DNA of 64,000 bases from Bacillota bacterium (lineage in GTDB: Bacteria > Bacillota > Clostridia > Lachnospirales > Lachnospiraceae): contig JAEZKU010000002.1 of assembly GCA_023436065.1 (NCBI GenBank), positions 1-64,000 of the forward strand, given 5' to 3'. Under the pieces are notes generated by a model. It saw nothing but the letters and a program-made list of their open reading frames with translations, searched no databases and was not told the origin of the DNA. Positions 1 to 9,028 of the stretch are shown piece after piece (the first letter of the stretch is position 1; the number at the start of each line of letters is the position of its first letter). The position numbers were made by a program, and so were the translations under genes.

Positions 1-172
1 CCAGTACTGTCGTATAGTAAGATTCTCGCGAGTCGGTATGATCACTGTAATCATATGTTGCATAATCAGCTTTGTTCATCGTCGGCGTAGGAGTCAACGG
101 CTCCTCCTTCTTGTTGCAGGACGCCAGGACAATGACAAATATCATTAGTATAGCAAACATTCTTCGTTTCAC
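1..172 (-). CDS. Lipoprotein, N-terminal part (cut by window edge)
   Basis: Reading leftwards from a GTG at 172-170, the frame stays open to the window edge (57 codons). The start lies 7 nt downstream of a GGGAGG ribosome site. The product begins with basic residues (MKRR), a hydrophobic stretch, and a lipobox ending LASC with Cys19 as the lipidation site. A charged linker with KKEE and TPTPT follows, typical of lipoproteins tethered outside the membrane of Firmicutes. An ATG at 160-158 is an alternative start but is worse placed relative to the ribosome site. The functional domain lies outside the window, so no role can be given. Confidence 0.75.
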   Translation of the reverse strand, partial: MKRRMFAILMIFVIVLASCNKKEEPLTPTPTMNKADYATYDYSDHTDSRESYYTTVL

Positions 173-319
173 TTCTTTCCCTCCCTGATTACTATGAATG
201 AGATTGAGTTATTGATTGGAAATAGCAAATCCTTACAATAACTTTGCCCATATATTACCATGGGAAAAAAGGATACACAATGGCTTTAAGAAATCAGTAA
301 GAAATTATTAAGATTAATG

Positions 320-1417
320 TTACCCCCTAAGGTACGAATAATATTTCAGGGTTTTTAGTAATAGCTCATTACAGATTCTGTCTATGACATAGAGGTCCGT
401 GGCATCGTGATAGATTTGCTCCAATTTCTCGAGAAAAGTCTTAGCAGAGGCCAGGTGTGCGGTCCCTGCTTTGGTAAAGGTTTTATATCGTACCTTGATA
501 TCAGCGAGCTCCTTTTCATAAAGCTCATCTGTACCGGAAGTGATTAATTGAGAATACGTATCGATGACCTGATCACTATCCCGATCAGGGTAATATTCAT
601 GGGGTGAGGTGCTGTCAAAAACACAGAGCTTTAGCTCCGGGAAAAGCAGCATGTCTAAGCTGTCAGGATCAAAACCGCAATGATACACCTCAGTGTCGAT
701 TCCTTGTGCATGAGCTTTTTCCGCTATCTTCTTTAACATCGTGGATTTGCCCGTCCCCGGCCGGCCCTTGATGAAATATCGTGTGGTAATATCCTCTGTA
801 ATATTTGGAATATAATCCATCGAACCGTATGGTGTCGATCCTCCAAAGAATCGATGCTTAATACTACCCGGTTTATCGAATTGGGTCGATCCGAGTACGG
901 TGTGGATGACCTCTTCTGTCAGCTGGTTGGCTTTGGCAAAATCCATATTCCGGATATAGATCTTCTCCCATTCATCATGAACCTTCAGACCCTTGGCAAA
1001 TTCGATATAAGCCTTCTCAAAGTTTAGCTGTATTTGGTTACGCAGCTCGAGAATTTCCGCGGTATGGGTAGCGAGCTTCTCGGTATTCCAACCGGCCCCC
1101 AGATTGATATATTCTTCAAGGGCTCCCGGAGCCCTCGGCTCAAACAAATGAGGCGGTGTGTCATTGACCATCCCGACACCAAGCTCAGGAAAAAGAACTC
1201 CGTCCAATGCGTCAGGATCGGAGGGACTGTGGATATACTCGACCTTTTGGCCGAGCCCTTCAAGAGCAGAGCCGATTTTCTTCATGAAAGGAAGCTTACC
1301 CGTGCCGGGACCCCCTTTCAGAATAAATAGCTTATTCAGCGGCTCTAGGTTCGAGCTGAAAAGATTGATATAACCCTTGGCTGTGTGGCCGCATGCGAAA
1401 TAATGCTTTGTACTCAT
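320..1417 (-). CDS. Duplicated P-loop ATPase, PRK06851-like hypothetical protein
   Basis: The 365-residue protein consists of two homologous halves. Each half has a P-loop (GGPGTGK at 35-41; GRPGTGKST at 218-226) followed about 27 residues later by a matching motif, SDPDALD..FPEL in the first half and FDPDSLD..FPEL in the second. This internal duplication and the length fit the conserved clostridial ATPase family known as PRK06851, whose function is unknown. The first P-loop is abnormal: the Ser/Thr that should follow the invariant Lys is Leu42-Pro43, so only the C-terminal site looks competent for Mg-nucleotide. The gene is apparently monocistronic. The family call comes from recalled similarity. 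Confidence 0.75.
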   Translation of the reverse strand: MSTKHYFACGHTAKGYINLFSSNLEPLNKLFILKGGPGTGKLPFMKKIGSALEGLGQKVEYIHSPSDPDALDGVLFPELGVGMVNDTPPHLFEPRAPGALEEYINLGAGWNTEKLATHTAEILELRNQIQLNFEKAYIEFAKGLKVHDEWEKIYIRNMDFAKANQLTEEVIHTVLGSTQFDKPGSIKHRFFGGSTPYGSMDYIPNITEDITTRYFIKGRPGTGKSTMLKKIAEKAHAQGIDTEVYHCGFDPDSLDMLLFPELKLCVFDSTSPHEYYPDRDSDQVIDTYSQLITSGTDELYEKELADIKVRYKTFTKAGTAHLASAKTFLEKLEQIYHDATDLYVIDRICNELLLKTLKYYSYLRG

Positions 1418-1597
1418 AAATCATTTCCCTGCCTTTTATGTTTAGTATCATTTTATGAGAAGAGCATCTGATAAATTACGAAAAATCCCGATAAACCTGT
1501 GATGAAGAAACGCAGTCCCAACCTTGTATAAGAGGGAAGAAAGATTTAAATGGTCCCGGAGGCGGAGAGAAGGGTGGTATGATCCTAAAGGAAGGCT

Positions 1598-2089
1598 TTA
1601 TAGTAAAGTAAGCCTTGACCAGTCGATATTACCGTGCTCATCCAGATATGCTTCTTCACAGTGAACACATTCTACCTTTCCGAAAAATAACTCATGGGAA
1701 CCGGGCATAGCAGAACCGATCACCGTACATTCCACACTGACAGGGCAATCTACCAATAAGGGTGCATTTACAATGTTTCCATTCTCTGTTTTAAGACGAA
1801 GGTTTGCGAATTTGTCCTCGTTCTTACCGGAATGGCTGCCGAGATAATCATATTCCCGGGAAAAGGAAGGACTGACCAGATTCACAACAAAGCACCCGCT
1901 TTCCTTAATGATGGGGTAGGAATGACGACCGGGCACTATACCAACCATTATCACCGGTGGATCAAAGCTAACATTTGCTGCAAAGCCTACCACCAGGGCA
2001 TTATCATGGCCTTCCTTATCCCGGCAGGATACGATTAGCTTGGGTATGGGTTGGCAGGTCAGGTTTTTGTTTTTCACATATTTTTTCAT
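1598..2089 (-). CDS. Flavin reductase family (FMN-binding split barrel) protein
   Basis: The product is about 163 residues and resembles flavin reductase/DIM6-NTAB flavoproteins, which bind FMN in a split beta-barrel. Visible family features are an N-terminal NALVVGFAANVSFDPP segment, the PGRHSYPIIKES helix, and a VNLVSPSF strand. I place the start at 2089 rather than the ATG at 2095, because the GGAG ribosome site lies 7 nt from the former and only 1 nt from the latter. The gene diverges from a MerR regulator and is read from a promoter with the 19-bp spacer typical of MerR control, so it is probably induced by a redox or electrophile signal. The substrate is unknown. Confidence 0.8.
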   Translation of the reverse strand: MKKYVKNKNLTCQPIPKLIVSCRDKEGHDNALVVGFAANVSFDPPVIMVGIVPGRHSYPIIKESGCFVVNLVSPSFSREYDYLGSHSGKNEDKFANLRLKTENGNIVNAPLLVDCPVSVECTVIGSAMPGSHELFFGKVECVHCEEAYLDEHGNIDWSRLTLL

Positions 2090-2132
2090 AATCATTCTCC
2101 TTTATTTCCATCTATTGGATGGTTATACGTAG

Positions 2133-2163
2133 ACTGTAGGCCATAGAGTATACTCTATGTCAA
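2133..2163 (-). promoter_or_regulatory. MerR-type promoter and operator of the flavin reductase gene
   Basis: On the minus strand a perfect -35 TTGACA (2158-2163) and a -10 TACAGT (2133-2138) are separated by 19 bp, the overlong spacer diagnostic of MerR-activated promoters. The spacer is centred on a perfect 18-bp palindrome, CATAGAGTATACTCTATG, at 2142-2159. The adjacent divergent gene encodes a MerR regulator, its likely ligand. Confidence 0.85.
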
Positions 2164-2358
2164 TAAAAATCTTGCAGGAATTTCTTGCGGATGTTTTGAT
2201 AAATTCAGAGGGTGATTCTTGTCTGCAATCTTAATCCATATTTCGAGAGAGTGTATTTAGAGTGCACAATTGCATAAAAAATGTACGGAAAAATTATGGA
2301 TAGGATTTTAAACTTCCTCAAAGTATGCTATGGTAGATAAGGGAGGGGGAGAGAACCT

Positions 2359-2733
2359 ATGAGTTATACAATTGCTCAGACCGCTGCAAAGACGGGTATC
2401 AGCATCTTTACCCTGCGGTATTATGATAAAGAGGGCTTGCTGCCCTATGTCAAAAGAGATGATAAGGACAACAGAGTATTCACGGAGGAGGATTTGGGGT
2501 GGCTGTCTTTCATTCTTTGCCTGAAGAATACCGGAATGTCATTGAAAGAAATCAGGGAGTATATTAAGCTATGTGAAGAGGGTGATTCCACGCTGGAACA
2601 ACGCCTTAGGATTTTTCATCAACAGAAGGAAATTGTCAATCAGAGAATTGCTGAATTGGAAGAATATCAGAAGATGATTGATTACAAAATCGGGTTTTAT
2701 GAGAAAGCAATTCGGGAAAGAAGGAAAGAATAG
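2359..2733 (+). CDS. MerR family transcriptional regulator
   Basis: The 124-residue protein starts with the MerR winged-helix signature (YTIAQTAAKTGISIFTLRYYDKEGLL, residues 3-28) and ends in a dimerisation coiled coil (about 80-115). It lacks a cysteine-rich metal site and a large effector domain, so it belongs with the small AdhR/NmlR-like regulators. The start follows a GGGAGGGGGAG ribosome site. It presumably binds the palindrome at 2142-2159 and twists the promoter of the divergent flavin reductase gene into an active form. The effector is not visible from sequence; redox or aldehyde sensing is an inference from the family. Confidence 0.9.
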   Translation: MSYTIAQTAAKTGISIFTLRYYDKEGLLPYVKRDDKDNRVFTEEDLGWLSFILCLKNTGMSLKEIREYIKLCEEGDSTLEQRLRIFHQQKEIVNQRIAELEEYQKMIDYKIGFYEKAIRERRKE

Positions 2734-2777
2734 CTTTATCTAATGATGCTTGGACAGGATAGAGGAGATGACAGAAG

Positions 2778-4892
2778 ATGGTTACATTATTGAAGGAATA
2801 CGAGCTCGGTGATATGAAATGTCAATATTATATCGATAGTGATAGCAGAAATATCGAGCTTATCTTAATACCCGGAGCTGAAAAGGCAACGGAGTGGGCA
2901 CAGAAAAAGCAGAATATCGATTCTCTTCTGCAGCTGAAGCTGGTAGGGGATATCTATCCGGGTGGTTATGCCGGTGGCAAGACGATGAGATTAGGCGAGT
3001 CGGTCACAAAGCTTCAATACAGGGATCAGGAAGAAGTCCGTAAAGATGATCAGATTGTGATCTGTACCAGGTTATCAGATGACAGAGGGTATGAAGGTAA
3101 GCATTATCTAAGCTGGAGAACAGGCAGCAAGAATATTGAGATTTATAGTACCTTTCAAAATAATAGTAATCAGACCGTGAAACTGGAAATGATATCAAGC
3201 TTCTCCCTGGGAGGAATCTCACCGTACTTAGACGGAGACGGACATGACAGGATGAAGGTACACCGTTTTCGAAGTGTATGGAGCATGGAAGGAAGACTTG
3301 AGACCAGGACCATTGAGGATCTGCAGCTCGAACCCTCCTGGACCCATCATGCAATTCGTTCAGAACGATTTGGACAAGTAGGCTCTATGCCGGTGAATCA
3401 GTATTTCCCCAGTCTTATCCTGGAGGACAGTGAAAATGATATTTTCTGGGGTGCGATGCTGGCGCATAATGCTTCCTGGCAGATGGAAATCTACCGCAAG
3501 GACGATGGAATATCCATCTCCGGTGGAATCGCAGACCGGGAGTTTGGTCACTGGATGAAGGAAATCCATCCGGGCGAATTGTTTGCTACTCCATATGCGG
3601 TACTGTCTGTATGCAAAGGCGGAGGTATTGATCATATTTCTCAGAGAATGACTGCCTCCCTGAATCATATCCTTGATCAAGGGCCGGAAAGCGAGCAGAG
3701 CCTTCCGATCATTTTCAATGAATACTGTACGACCTGGGGATGTCCTTCCCATGAGAATATCAGTGGTATTCTGGAGGCGATCCAGGGAAAGGGCTTTGAT
3801 TATTTTGTGATAGACTGCGGCTGGTATAAGGAGCCGGGAATCCCCTGGGATCTCTCCATGGGGGATTATAATGTCTCTAAAGAGCTGTTCCCCGACGGAT
3901 TGGAGAAGACTGTTGAAGCAATCAAAGCCAAGGGGATGAAGCCGGGAATCTGGTTTGAGATTGAAAATCTCGGAATGGCAGCCAAAGCCTACCAAAACGA
4001 AGCACATCTTCTGAAACGGGACGGAGTAACCCTGACTACCACGATGAAGCGTTTCTGGGATATGAGGGATCTGTGGGTGATCGATTATCTGAAGGAGAAG
4101 GTAATCGGGACTCTGAAGAAATACCGGTTTGAATATATTAAGATTGACTATAACGATACCATCGGAATAGGCTGTGACGGAGCGGAGTCCCTGGGAGAAG
4201 GGCTCAGACAGAATATGGAGGCTGCCTTTGAATTTGTTCAGACCATCAAGCGAGAGATTCCCGGTATCATCATAGAAAACTGCGCGTCCGGTGGTCACAG
4301 ATTGGAGACAAAGATGATGGGCATATCCAGTATGGCATCCTTTTCGGATGCACATGAATGCCCGGAAATTCCGATTATTGCAGCTAATCTCCACAGGACG
4401 ATTCTGCCGAGGCAGAGCCAGATCTGGGCTGTCATCAGGAAGGAAGACAGCATAAAGAGAATTACTTATTCCGTCATTAATACCTTTCTCGGGAGGATGT
4501 GCCTATCCGGAGATGTCACCGAATTATCTTCTGAGCAATGGAATGCGATTGACCGCGGTATTGCCTTTTATAAGAAGATTGCGCCGATCATCAAGAACGG
4601 TTATTCCCTACGCTATGGGAATGAAAATATCAGCTATCGCCATCCGAAGGGCTGGCAGGGTGTACTTCGGATCGGAGAGCAGGGGGATGCATTTGCCTTA
4701 TATCATCTGTTCGAGGGTGATATGGAGAAGGACCCGGTTATCACCATTCCCGAAGGGTACCATTTTGAATTAGGGGAAGTATACTCGGATACGGATTGCG
4801 AGGTCAGCCTTGCGAATAATAAACTGACCTATCGGGCAAACGGTAATTGGAGAGCTGTAGCTGTTTATCTGAAATCATGCAGCAACAGCTAG
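2778..4892 (+). CDS. Alpha-galactosidase, glycoside hydrolase family 36
   Basis: This 704-residue enzyme matches bacterial GH36 in length and motif order. It has an N-terminal beta-sandwich (about 1-300), then a (beta/alpha)8 barrel with FVIDCGWY, GMKPGIWFE, and the strand KIDYN carrying the presumed nucleophile Asp457. The acid/base Asp524 lies in SFSDAHE, preceded by ENCASGGHR, a GH36 sugar-binding segment. No signal peptide is present, so it acts in the cytoplasm on imported galactosides such as raffinose- or melibiose-type sugars. The SFSDAHE acid/base strand differs from the commoner SDN context, so another alpha-linked galactose derivative is possible. No transporter lies beside it. Confidence 0.9.
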   Translation: MVTLLKEYELGDMKCQYYIDSDSRNIELILIPGAEKATEWAQKKQNIDSLLQLKLVGDIYPGGYAGGKTMRLGESVTKLQYRDQEEVRKDDQIVICTRLSDDRGYEGKHYLSWRTGSKNIEIYSTFQNNSNQTVKLEMISSFSLGGISPYLDGDGHDRMKVHRFRSVWSMEGRLETRTIEDLQLEPSWTHHAIRSERFGQVGSMPVNQYFPSLILEDSENDIFWGAMLAHNASWQMEIYRKDDGISISGGIADREFGHWMKEIHPGELFATPYAVLSVCKGGGIDHISQRMTASLNHILDQGPESEQSLPIIFNEYCTTWGCPSHENISGILEAIQGKGFDYFVIDCGWYKEPGIPWDLSMGDYNVSKELFPDGLEKTVEAIKAKGMKPGIWFEIENLGMAAKAYQNEAHLLKRDGVTLTTTMKRFWDMRDLWVIDYLKEKVIGTLKKYRFEYIKIDYNDTIGIGCDGAESLGEGLRQNMEAAFEFVQTIKREIPGIIIENCASGGHRLETKMMGISSMASFSDAHECPEIPIIAANLHRTILPRQSQIWAVIRKEDSIKRITYSVINTFLGRMCLSGDVTELSSEQWNAIDRGIAFYKKIAPIIKNGYSLRYGNENISYRHPKGWQGVLRIGEQGDAFALYHLFEGDMEKDPVITIPEGYHFELGEVYSDTDCEVSLANNKLTYRANGNWRAVAVYLKSCSNS

Positions 4893-4992
4893 GAGAAAAA
4901 GGACGAAGAGATAAATACTCAAGCATACATTTGGGAGAAAGGAAGATAATCCGGGCGACTCATCCTGAACGATCGGATTATAGATAACATTT

Positions 4993-5721
4993 ATGAAATT
5001 AGTGATAATACGTCATGCAGATCCTGATTATACAATTGATTCCCTGACTGAGAAAGGCTGGAGGGAAGCAGAATTTTTATCTGATAGAGTTTCTAAGATG
5101 GATGTGAAAGCTTTTTATGTGTCACCGCTTGGAAGAGCGAAGGACACAGCCTCTGTCACACTGAAGAAGATGAAGCGGGAAGCGAAGGTAATTCCATGGC
5201 TTAGGGAATTTGACGTACCGATTATTGATCCGGTAACCGGTGAAGAGCGAATCCCCTGGGATTGGCTGCCGGCAGATTGGACTAAGGAAGAGGCATTTTA
5301 TGATAAGGAGCTATGGCACACGGTTCCTGTCATGCAATCGGCAAAGGTGGGAAAAGAAGCTGCATTAGTAGGTGCCGGTCTGGATGAGCTGCTGAAGGAG
5401 CATGGCTATCAGCATGAGGGAAAGCTGTTTCATACCATCAGACCCAATAACGATACCATCGTTTTGTTCTGCCACTTTGGTGTGGAGTGTATTATCCTCA
5501 GTCATTTGCTGGGTATCTCACCGATGCTTTTGTGGCATGGGTTTTGCGCAGCACCTACCTCGGTGACCACTCTGATCACTGAAGAGCGCAGAGAAGGAAT
5601 TGCTTATTTTCGAATGAGTGCCTTCGGAGATACTTCGCACCTATATGCAGCCGGAGAACAGCCGGCATTTGCGGCAAGGTTTTGCGAGATGTATGCGAAC
5701 ATGGACGAGCGCCATGACTAA
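4993..5721 (+). CDS. Histidine phosphatase superfamily protein (phosphoglycerate mutase-like)
   Basis: The 242-residue protein opens with the histidine phosphatase motif IRHAD, giving His8 as phospho-acceptor. Arg7 and a second catalytic His161 (LFCHFGVE) are also present. An insert of about 50 residues between them carries the PWDWLPADW segment. Family members hydrolyse varied small phosphate esters, and the substrate here cannot be predicted. The ribosome site is weak, which may mean low expression. It stands alone between the alpha-galactosidase and a hairpin that overlaps its stop codon. Confidence 0.85.
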   Translation: MKLVIIRHADPDYTIDSLTEKGWREAEFLSDRVSKMDVKAFYVSPLGRAKDTASVTLKKMKREAKVIPWLREFDVPIIDPVTGEERIPWDWLPADWTKEEAFYDKELWHTVPVMQSAKVGKEAALVGAGLDELLKEHGYQHEGKLFHTIRPNNDTIVLFCHFGVECIILSHLLGISPMLLWHGFCAAPTSVTTLITEERREGIAYFRMSAFGDTSHLYAAGEQPAFAARFCEMYANMDERHD

Positions 5722-5744
5722 GGGGAATATTCCTCTTAGTCATG
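5713..5744. terminator. Perfect-arm hairpin over the phosphatase stop codon
   Basis: The arms CATGACTAAG (5713-5722) and CTTAGTCATG (5735-5744) enclose a GGAATATTCC core that can extend the stem with one mismatch. It overlaps the TAA stop and separates convergent genes. No T-tract follows, so it may act as a bidirectional RNA-stabilising or weak terminating structure. Confidence 0.55.
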
Positions 5745-5770
5745 CGAATATCCGGCTTTCGAGCAGTTAA

Positions 5771-6496
5771 TTATTGATAAAAGCTATGTAAGAACCATGC
5801 CTTCGCATAGGTATCATTAAAGGATTTATCTTTGCCGTCAATATAGACGGCATATACACCGGTGAGACGCTTGTAATAGTATCTGCACCAGCAAACGAAA
5901 TTTATTATTGTTAATACGGTAGCGGTAATTATGCCTATATAAAAGTCAGGAATCAAAATGAATATTCCGATCCAAAGCACCAGAGAGGAAAGCAACACCA
6001 GGACCTCATACAGAATGGTTTCCGCGCTGTTACGCATCTTTAAAAAGCTCTTCCACCAATCCACTTTATCGGGTTTTTTCTCACGGAATACAATGACAGA
6101 GGACATATTCCTGCCCAGAGTCTTATAAAAGATATGCTGAACCAGGAGTTTTGTCATTTTATTCTGGTCAAAACTGTAAAGCTGTGAAATAGTACGACAA
6201 GAAATCCAGTAAACCTCCTTGTATACACGATACCGGGCAATTACCTTTGTCAGCATGCTTCCGAGCAAATACAGTGCGAAGAACCCGGCTGTTTTTGCAT
6301 AGTTATTTAGTTCCATACCGAGAATGGACGGAATCACAAAGCTGATGATAGCGATATAAAAGGCTATGATCTGGTCTCGTTTCGACTGCTGAAGTCCCAG
6401 TTCATTGATACACAACTCGTAAGTCTTTTCCAGCTTGAAATCTTTCTCCTCACTGTAAAACTCTTTTGTAATTTCGAAGTTCTGATATTCTAGCAT
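5771..6496 (-). CDS. Unknown four-helix membrane protein
   Basis: I do not recognise this 241-residue protein. It has a charged N-terminus (about 1-40), two adjacent membrane segments (about 43-62 and 70-88), a basic cytoplasmic stretch (90-160), a second hairpin of two membrane segments (about 165-205), and a polar C-terminus. The two-plus-two arrangement with cytoplasmic ends recalls SLATT/DUF-type 2TM proteins, but no motif makes that firm. A GGAGG ribosome site sits 8 nt before the start, and the gene begins 25 nt after the inositol-phosphatase-like gene, so the two are probably co-transcribed. Confidence 0.65.
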   Translation of the reverse strand: MLEYQNFEITKEFYSEEKDFKLEKTYELCINELGLQQSKRDQIIAFYIAIISFVIPSILGMELNNYAKTAGFFALYLLGSMLTKVIARYRVYKEVYWISCRTISQLYSFDQNKMTKLLVQHIFYKTLGRNMSSVIVFREKKPDKVDWWKSFLKMRNSAETILYEVLVLLSSLVLWIGIFILIPDFYIGIITATVLTIINFVCWCRYYYKRLTGVYAVYIDGKDKSFNDTYAKAWFLHSFYQ

Positions 6497-6521
6497 GTGT
6501 TTATCCTCCGTAGTAATGAAT

Positions 6522-7313
6522 TTAATTGCTGTAAGGTATCACAGGAATTTCTTTCAGAACGATGCTTTTCAGATACTCGTAGTTCTCTTTTGTGTTTGCG
6601 CAAATTAAAGGGATTGGTCTGTGATATACGGGATCGGGATATTCTACGGTACCGACATATCCCCCTGCTTCCCGTATGATAACCTCGGCGGCAGCAAAAT
6701 CCCAGGGGAATACACGGATTTCAAAGTACAAATCCACCCGTCCGCAAGCCAGATAGACCAGCTCCAGCGCGGCAGAGCCTAACCTGCGGAAGTCATCGCA
6801 TTCCGCATATACCTGCTCCATAATCTGAAAGCAGGGCTTCGCATAATCCTTGTTATACAAGCTGGCAGCGGTACATATCAGGGAATGTGCAAAATCCCGG
6901 TCAGATACCCTGATTTTTTTGCCGTTTAAAAAGGCACCCTTTCCCTCCTCAGCATAAAACATTTCATTACGGTAAGGATGATATACCACGCCCAGTACTG
7001 ATCTTTGGTCTTTCACAAGTGCGACGGATATGACGCTCAAGCCCATATCATGAATAAAATTCGCCGTACCGTCAATCGGGTCAACAATCCACCGGTATTG
7101 GGCCGAGTTATTGGAATCACTGAAATTACCCTCTTCTCCTATGAAGACACTATTATCTATAAGTGAAGCTAAGCGACTTTCTAAAAAATCCTGAACCGCC
7201 AAATCCGCAGTAGTCACATTATTTGATATCGTTCCCTTGCTTTCCACCGTAAAATCCCGATTCAGCATTAAGCTGCCGGCTTCACGAACTATTTCAATCA
7301 CCTTGTCCAGCAT
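6522..7313 (-). CDS. Inositol monophosphatase family protein
   Basis: The 263-residue protein has all metal-binding motifs of the Li-sensitive phosphatase family: GEEG (Glu60/61), DPIDGT (Asp78, Asp81) and WDFAAAEVII (Asp205). Such enzymes dephosphorylate inositol phosphates, 3'-phosphoadenosine phosphate (CysQ) or other sugar phosphates, and the motifs alone do not discriminate. Length and spacing are normal. The start follows a GGAAGGAAAG ribosome site. It precedes the unknown membrane protein in the same direction. Confidence 0.9.
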   Translation of the reverse strand: MLDKVIEIVREAGSLMLNRDFTVESKGTISNNVTTADLAVQDFLESRLASLIDNSVFIGEEGNFSDSNNSAQYRWIVDPIDGTANFIHDMGLSVISVALVKDQRSVLGVVYHPYRNEMFYAEEGKGAFLNGKKIRVSDRDFAHSLICTAASLYNKDYAKPCFQIMEQVYAECDDFRRLGSAALELVYLACGRVDLYFEIRVFPWDFAAAEVIIREAGGYVGTVEYPDPVYHRPIPLICANTKENYEYLKSIVLKEIPVIPYSN

Positions 7314-7420
7314 AAATTCTTTCCTTCCTTATCCGGTTATTGTAGTCATACGCATCTTTCCATTTATTTTACCACATACCGGCTGTTTCTGTAATATGAT
7401 ATTTTCGAATGCACCTGCTT

Positions 7421-8995
7421 CTACATTGCTTCCAGGATATCCTTCAGATGTTTACTCTCTTCAAATTCAGGATCAAGAACCAGTGATTTTTGAACAAACT
7501 TCAGTGATTTCTCAAATTCCTGCAGGTTGTAATAGCATAATGCTATTTCATAATTGATTGCAGCATCTTCTCCGTAAAATTCCAGAGAAGCCCGGTATAG
7601 CTTTATGGCATCCGCATCCTGACCAAAATAAGCCAATAAGGAGCCCAGGCAGGAGGCTAGATCACCTTCTTCCCCAATAGGGAAAAAGTGCTCCCAAACC
7701 TGATGGATGATTAAGATCAATTCTTCCTTCGGAAAATTCTCTTCCTCAGAGATCCGCTCAAGCAGCGTGTTATAAAATTCAATGAAGGTTCTTGAATCCC
7801 ATACGGTATATCTGAGAAAGGTCAGCAGTTCTTTCGTGGTGAGGGACTGATTCTTTGGAACAATTGCTTTTTTGATCACGTAGAAATCATCCGGTCCGAT
7901 CCCCTCAATAATTTCATGAAATGCCAGGGAAGCTTCGATAAAAGAATGGGACTGCCGGCTAAGTAAGAACAAGGATGTGGTTACATTTTCATGGTCATAG
8001 ATACTGTGAATCGCTTTTCCACCAAGACTCTGAAAGAATAGCTCCATAGCATGATAATTAACAGTCAGGGATATCGAGCCATGCTTTGATAGGAAGGGGT
8101 GATAGATCTTGTCCATAGAGCTGACATTCCTATAACCCTTATCCGTCGAAATCAGGAGAAGATCATCCCGGAATAGCGTGATTAACCTTTGTAGGCATCT
8201 TATTGCAACAATTGGGATAGAAAAGGCTGTATCTTGGAGGCATCCCTGATAGTACCTAAGGATCTCATTGATATTATCTTCTTCATAGTAAGACCTTCCC
8301 CGGATTAGTCGATCGGTATATTCATAATCAATGCCTGCCAGGATGGAGTTATCCGTCGAATCTGCCTGCTCCCCCTTGGAGAAAACGGTGACAAGACCTT
8401 CATAGAGCTCCCCGTCCTTCACATAAAAGGTATCCTGAGGAAGACTGTCAAAGGTATAATTCGCGAATAGGATCAGCGGGTTCTTAAGCATGTCCTTATT
8501 TAATACCTCACCGCTGAAGCGCAAATGTAATTCCTCGTCCTTGGTCATATCGAAGGTGGCACAGTCCAGAACACCGCTTTCAAAGTAAGGCTTTAAAAAG
8601 CTATGAGAAAGCCAGTAGGAGACATTTCTCTCGGCAAGATCTGTTATGATATATTTAAACTTAAGCTCCTTTAAGGAAGACTTCTCAAGGAGCTTATGGA
8701 ATCGCTTAAGGAAGGTGTAGGTAAACCGTCCGACACCGGCTGCGAGCTCCATAATATAGATCGTCGTACTCTGATCAAAGGTCTGATCGGAAACAAGGTC
8801 TCTGCAGTAGCCGAATACTATCTTGGCATAGAGGTTCGCGATATAAGGGTTCGTAGTGATATATTGAGGTACGATTCCCTTAATCCAGGCTTCCGGTCCC
8901 TGACTTGCATAGAAGTCGGCCTGTAATTTCCATACCATGGACTTGGATAACGGCTGATCTGCCTCTATTATTTGTTCCGTTCCTGTTCTTGCCAC
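7421..8995 (-). CDS. MidA-like SAM methyltransferase fused to C-terminal TPR
   Basis: The start is a GTG at 8995, seven nt after a perfect AGGAGG. The 524-residue product carries a methyltransferase motif I, MELAAGVGRF (about 82-91), then the FANYTFDSLP segment at the position where MidA/NDUFAF7-like proteins (COG1565) have their conserved ELLDAxP motif. The last 80 residues form two TPR-like helical hairpins (LLAYFGQDADAIKLY; ALCYYNLQEFEKSL). It is the third gene of an operon with peptidase T and an ABC-F ATPase, suggesting a link to translation or protein turnover. MidA assignment is by recalled motif order and is tentative; the target is unknown. Confidence 0.65.
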   Translation of the reverse strand: MARTGTEQIIEADQPLSKSMVWKLQADFYASQGPEAWIKGIVPQYITTNPYIANLYAKIVFGYCRDLVSDQTFDQSTTIYIMELAAGVGRFTYTFLKRFHKLLEKSSLKELKFKYIITDLAERNVSYWLSHSFLKPYFESGVLDCATFDMTKDEELHLRFSGEVLNKDMLKNPLILFANYTFDSLPQDTFYVKDGELYEGLVTVFSKGEQADSTDNSILAGIDYEYTDRLIRGRSYYEEDNINEILRYYQGCLQDTAFSIPIVAIRCLQRLITLFRDDLLLISTDKGYRNVSSMDKIYHPFLSKHGSISLTVNYHAMELFFQSLGGKAIHSIYDHENVTTSLFLLSRQSHSFIEASLAFHEIIEGIGPDDFYVIKKAIVPKNQSLTTKELLTFLRYTVWDSRTFIEFYNTLLERISEEENFPKEELILIIHQVWEHFFPIGEEGDLASCLGSLLAYFGQDADAIKLYRASLEFYGEDAAINYEIALCYYNLQEFEKSLKFVQKSLVLDPEFEESKHLKDILEAM

Positions 8996-9028
8996 AAGAA
9001 ATCCTCCTAAATAAAAAACGTTATTTAT

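Noticed and set aside
1034..1330. Opposite-strand open frames within the duplicated ATPase and similar overlaps elsewhere
   Set aside because: They lie wholly inside well-supported genes, lack ribosome sites and encode no recognisable motifs.
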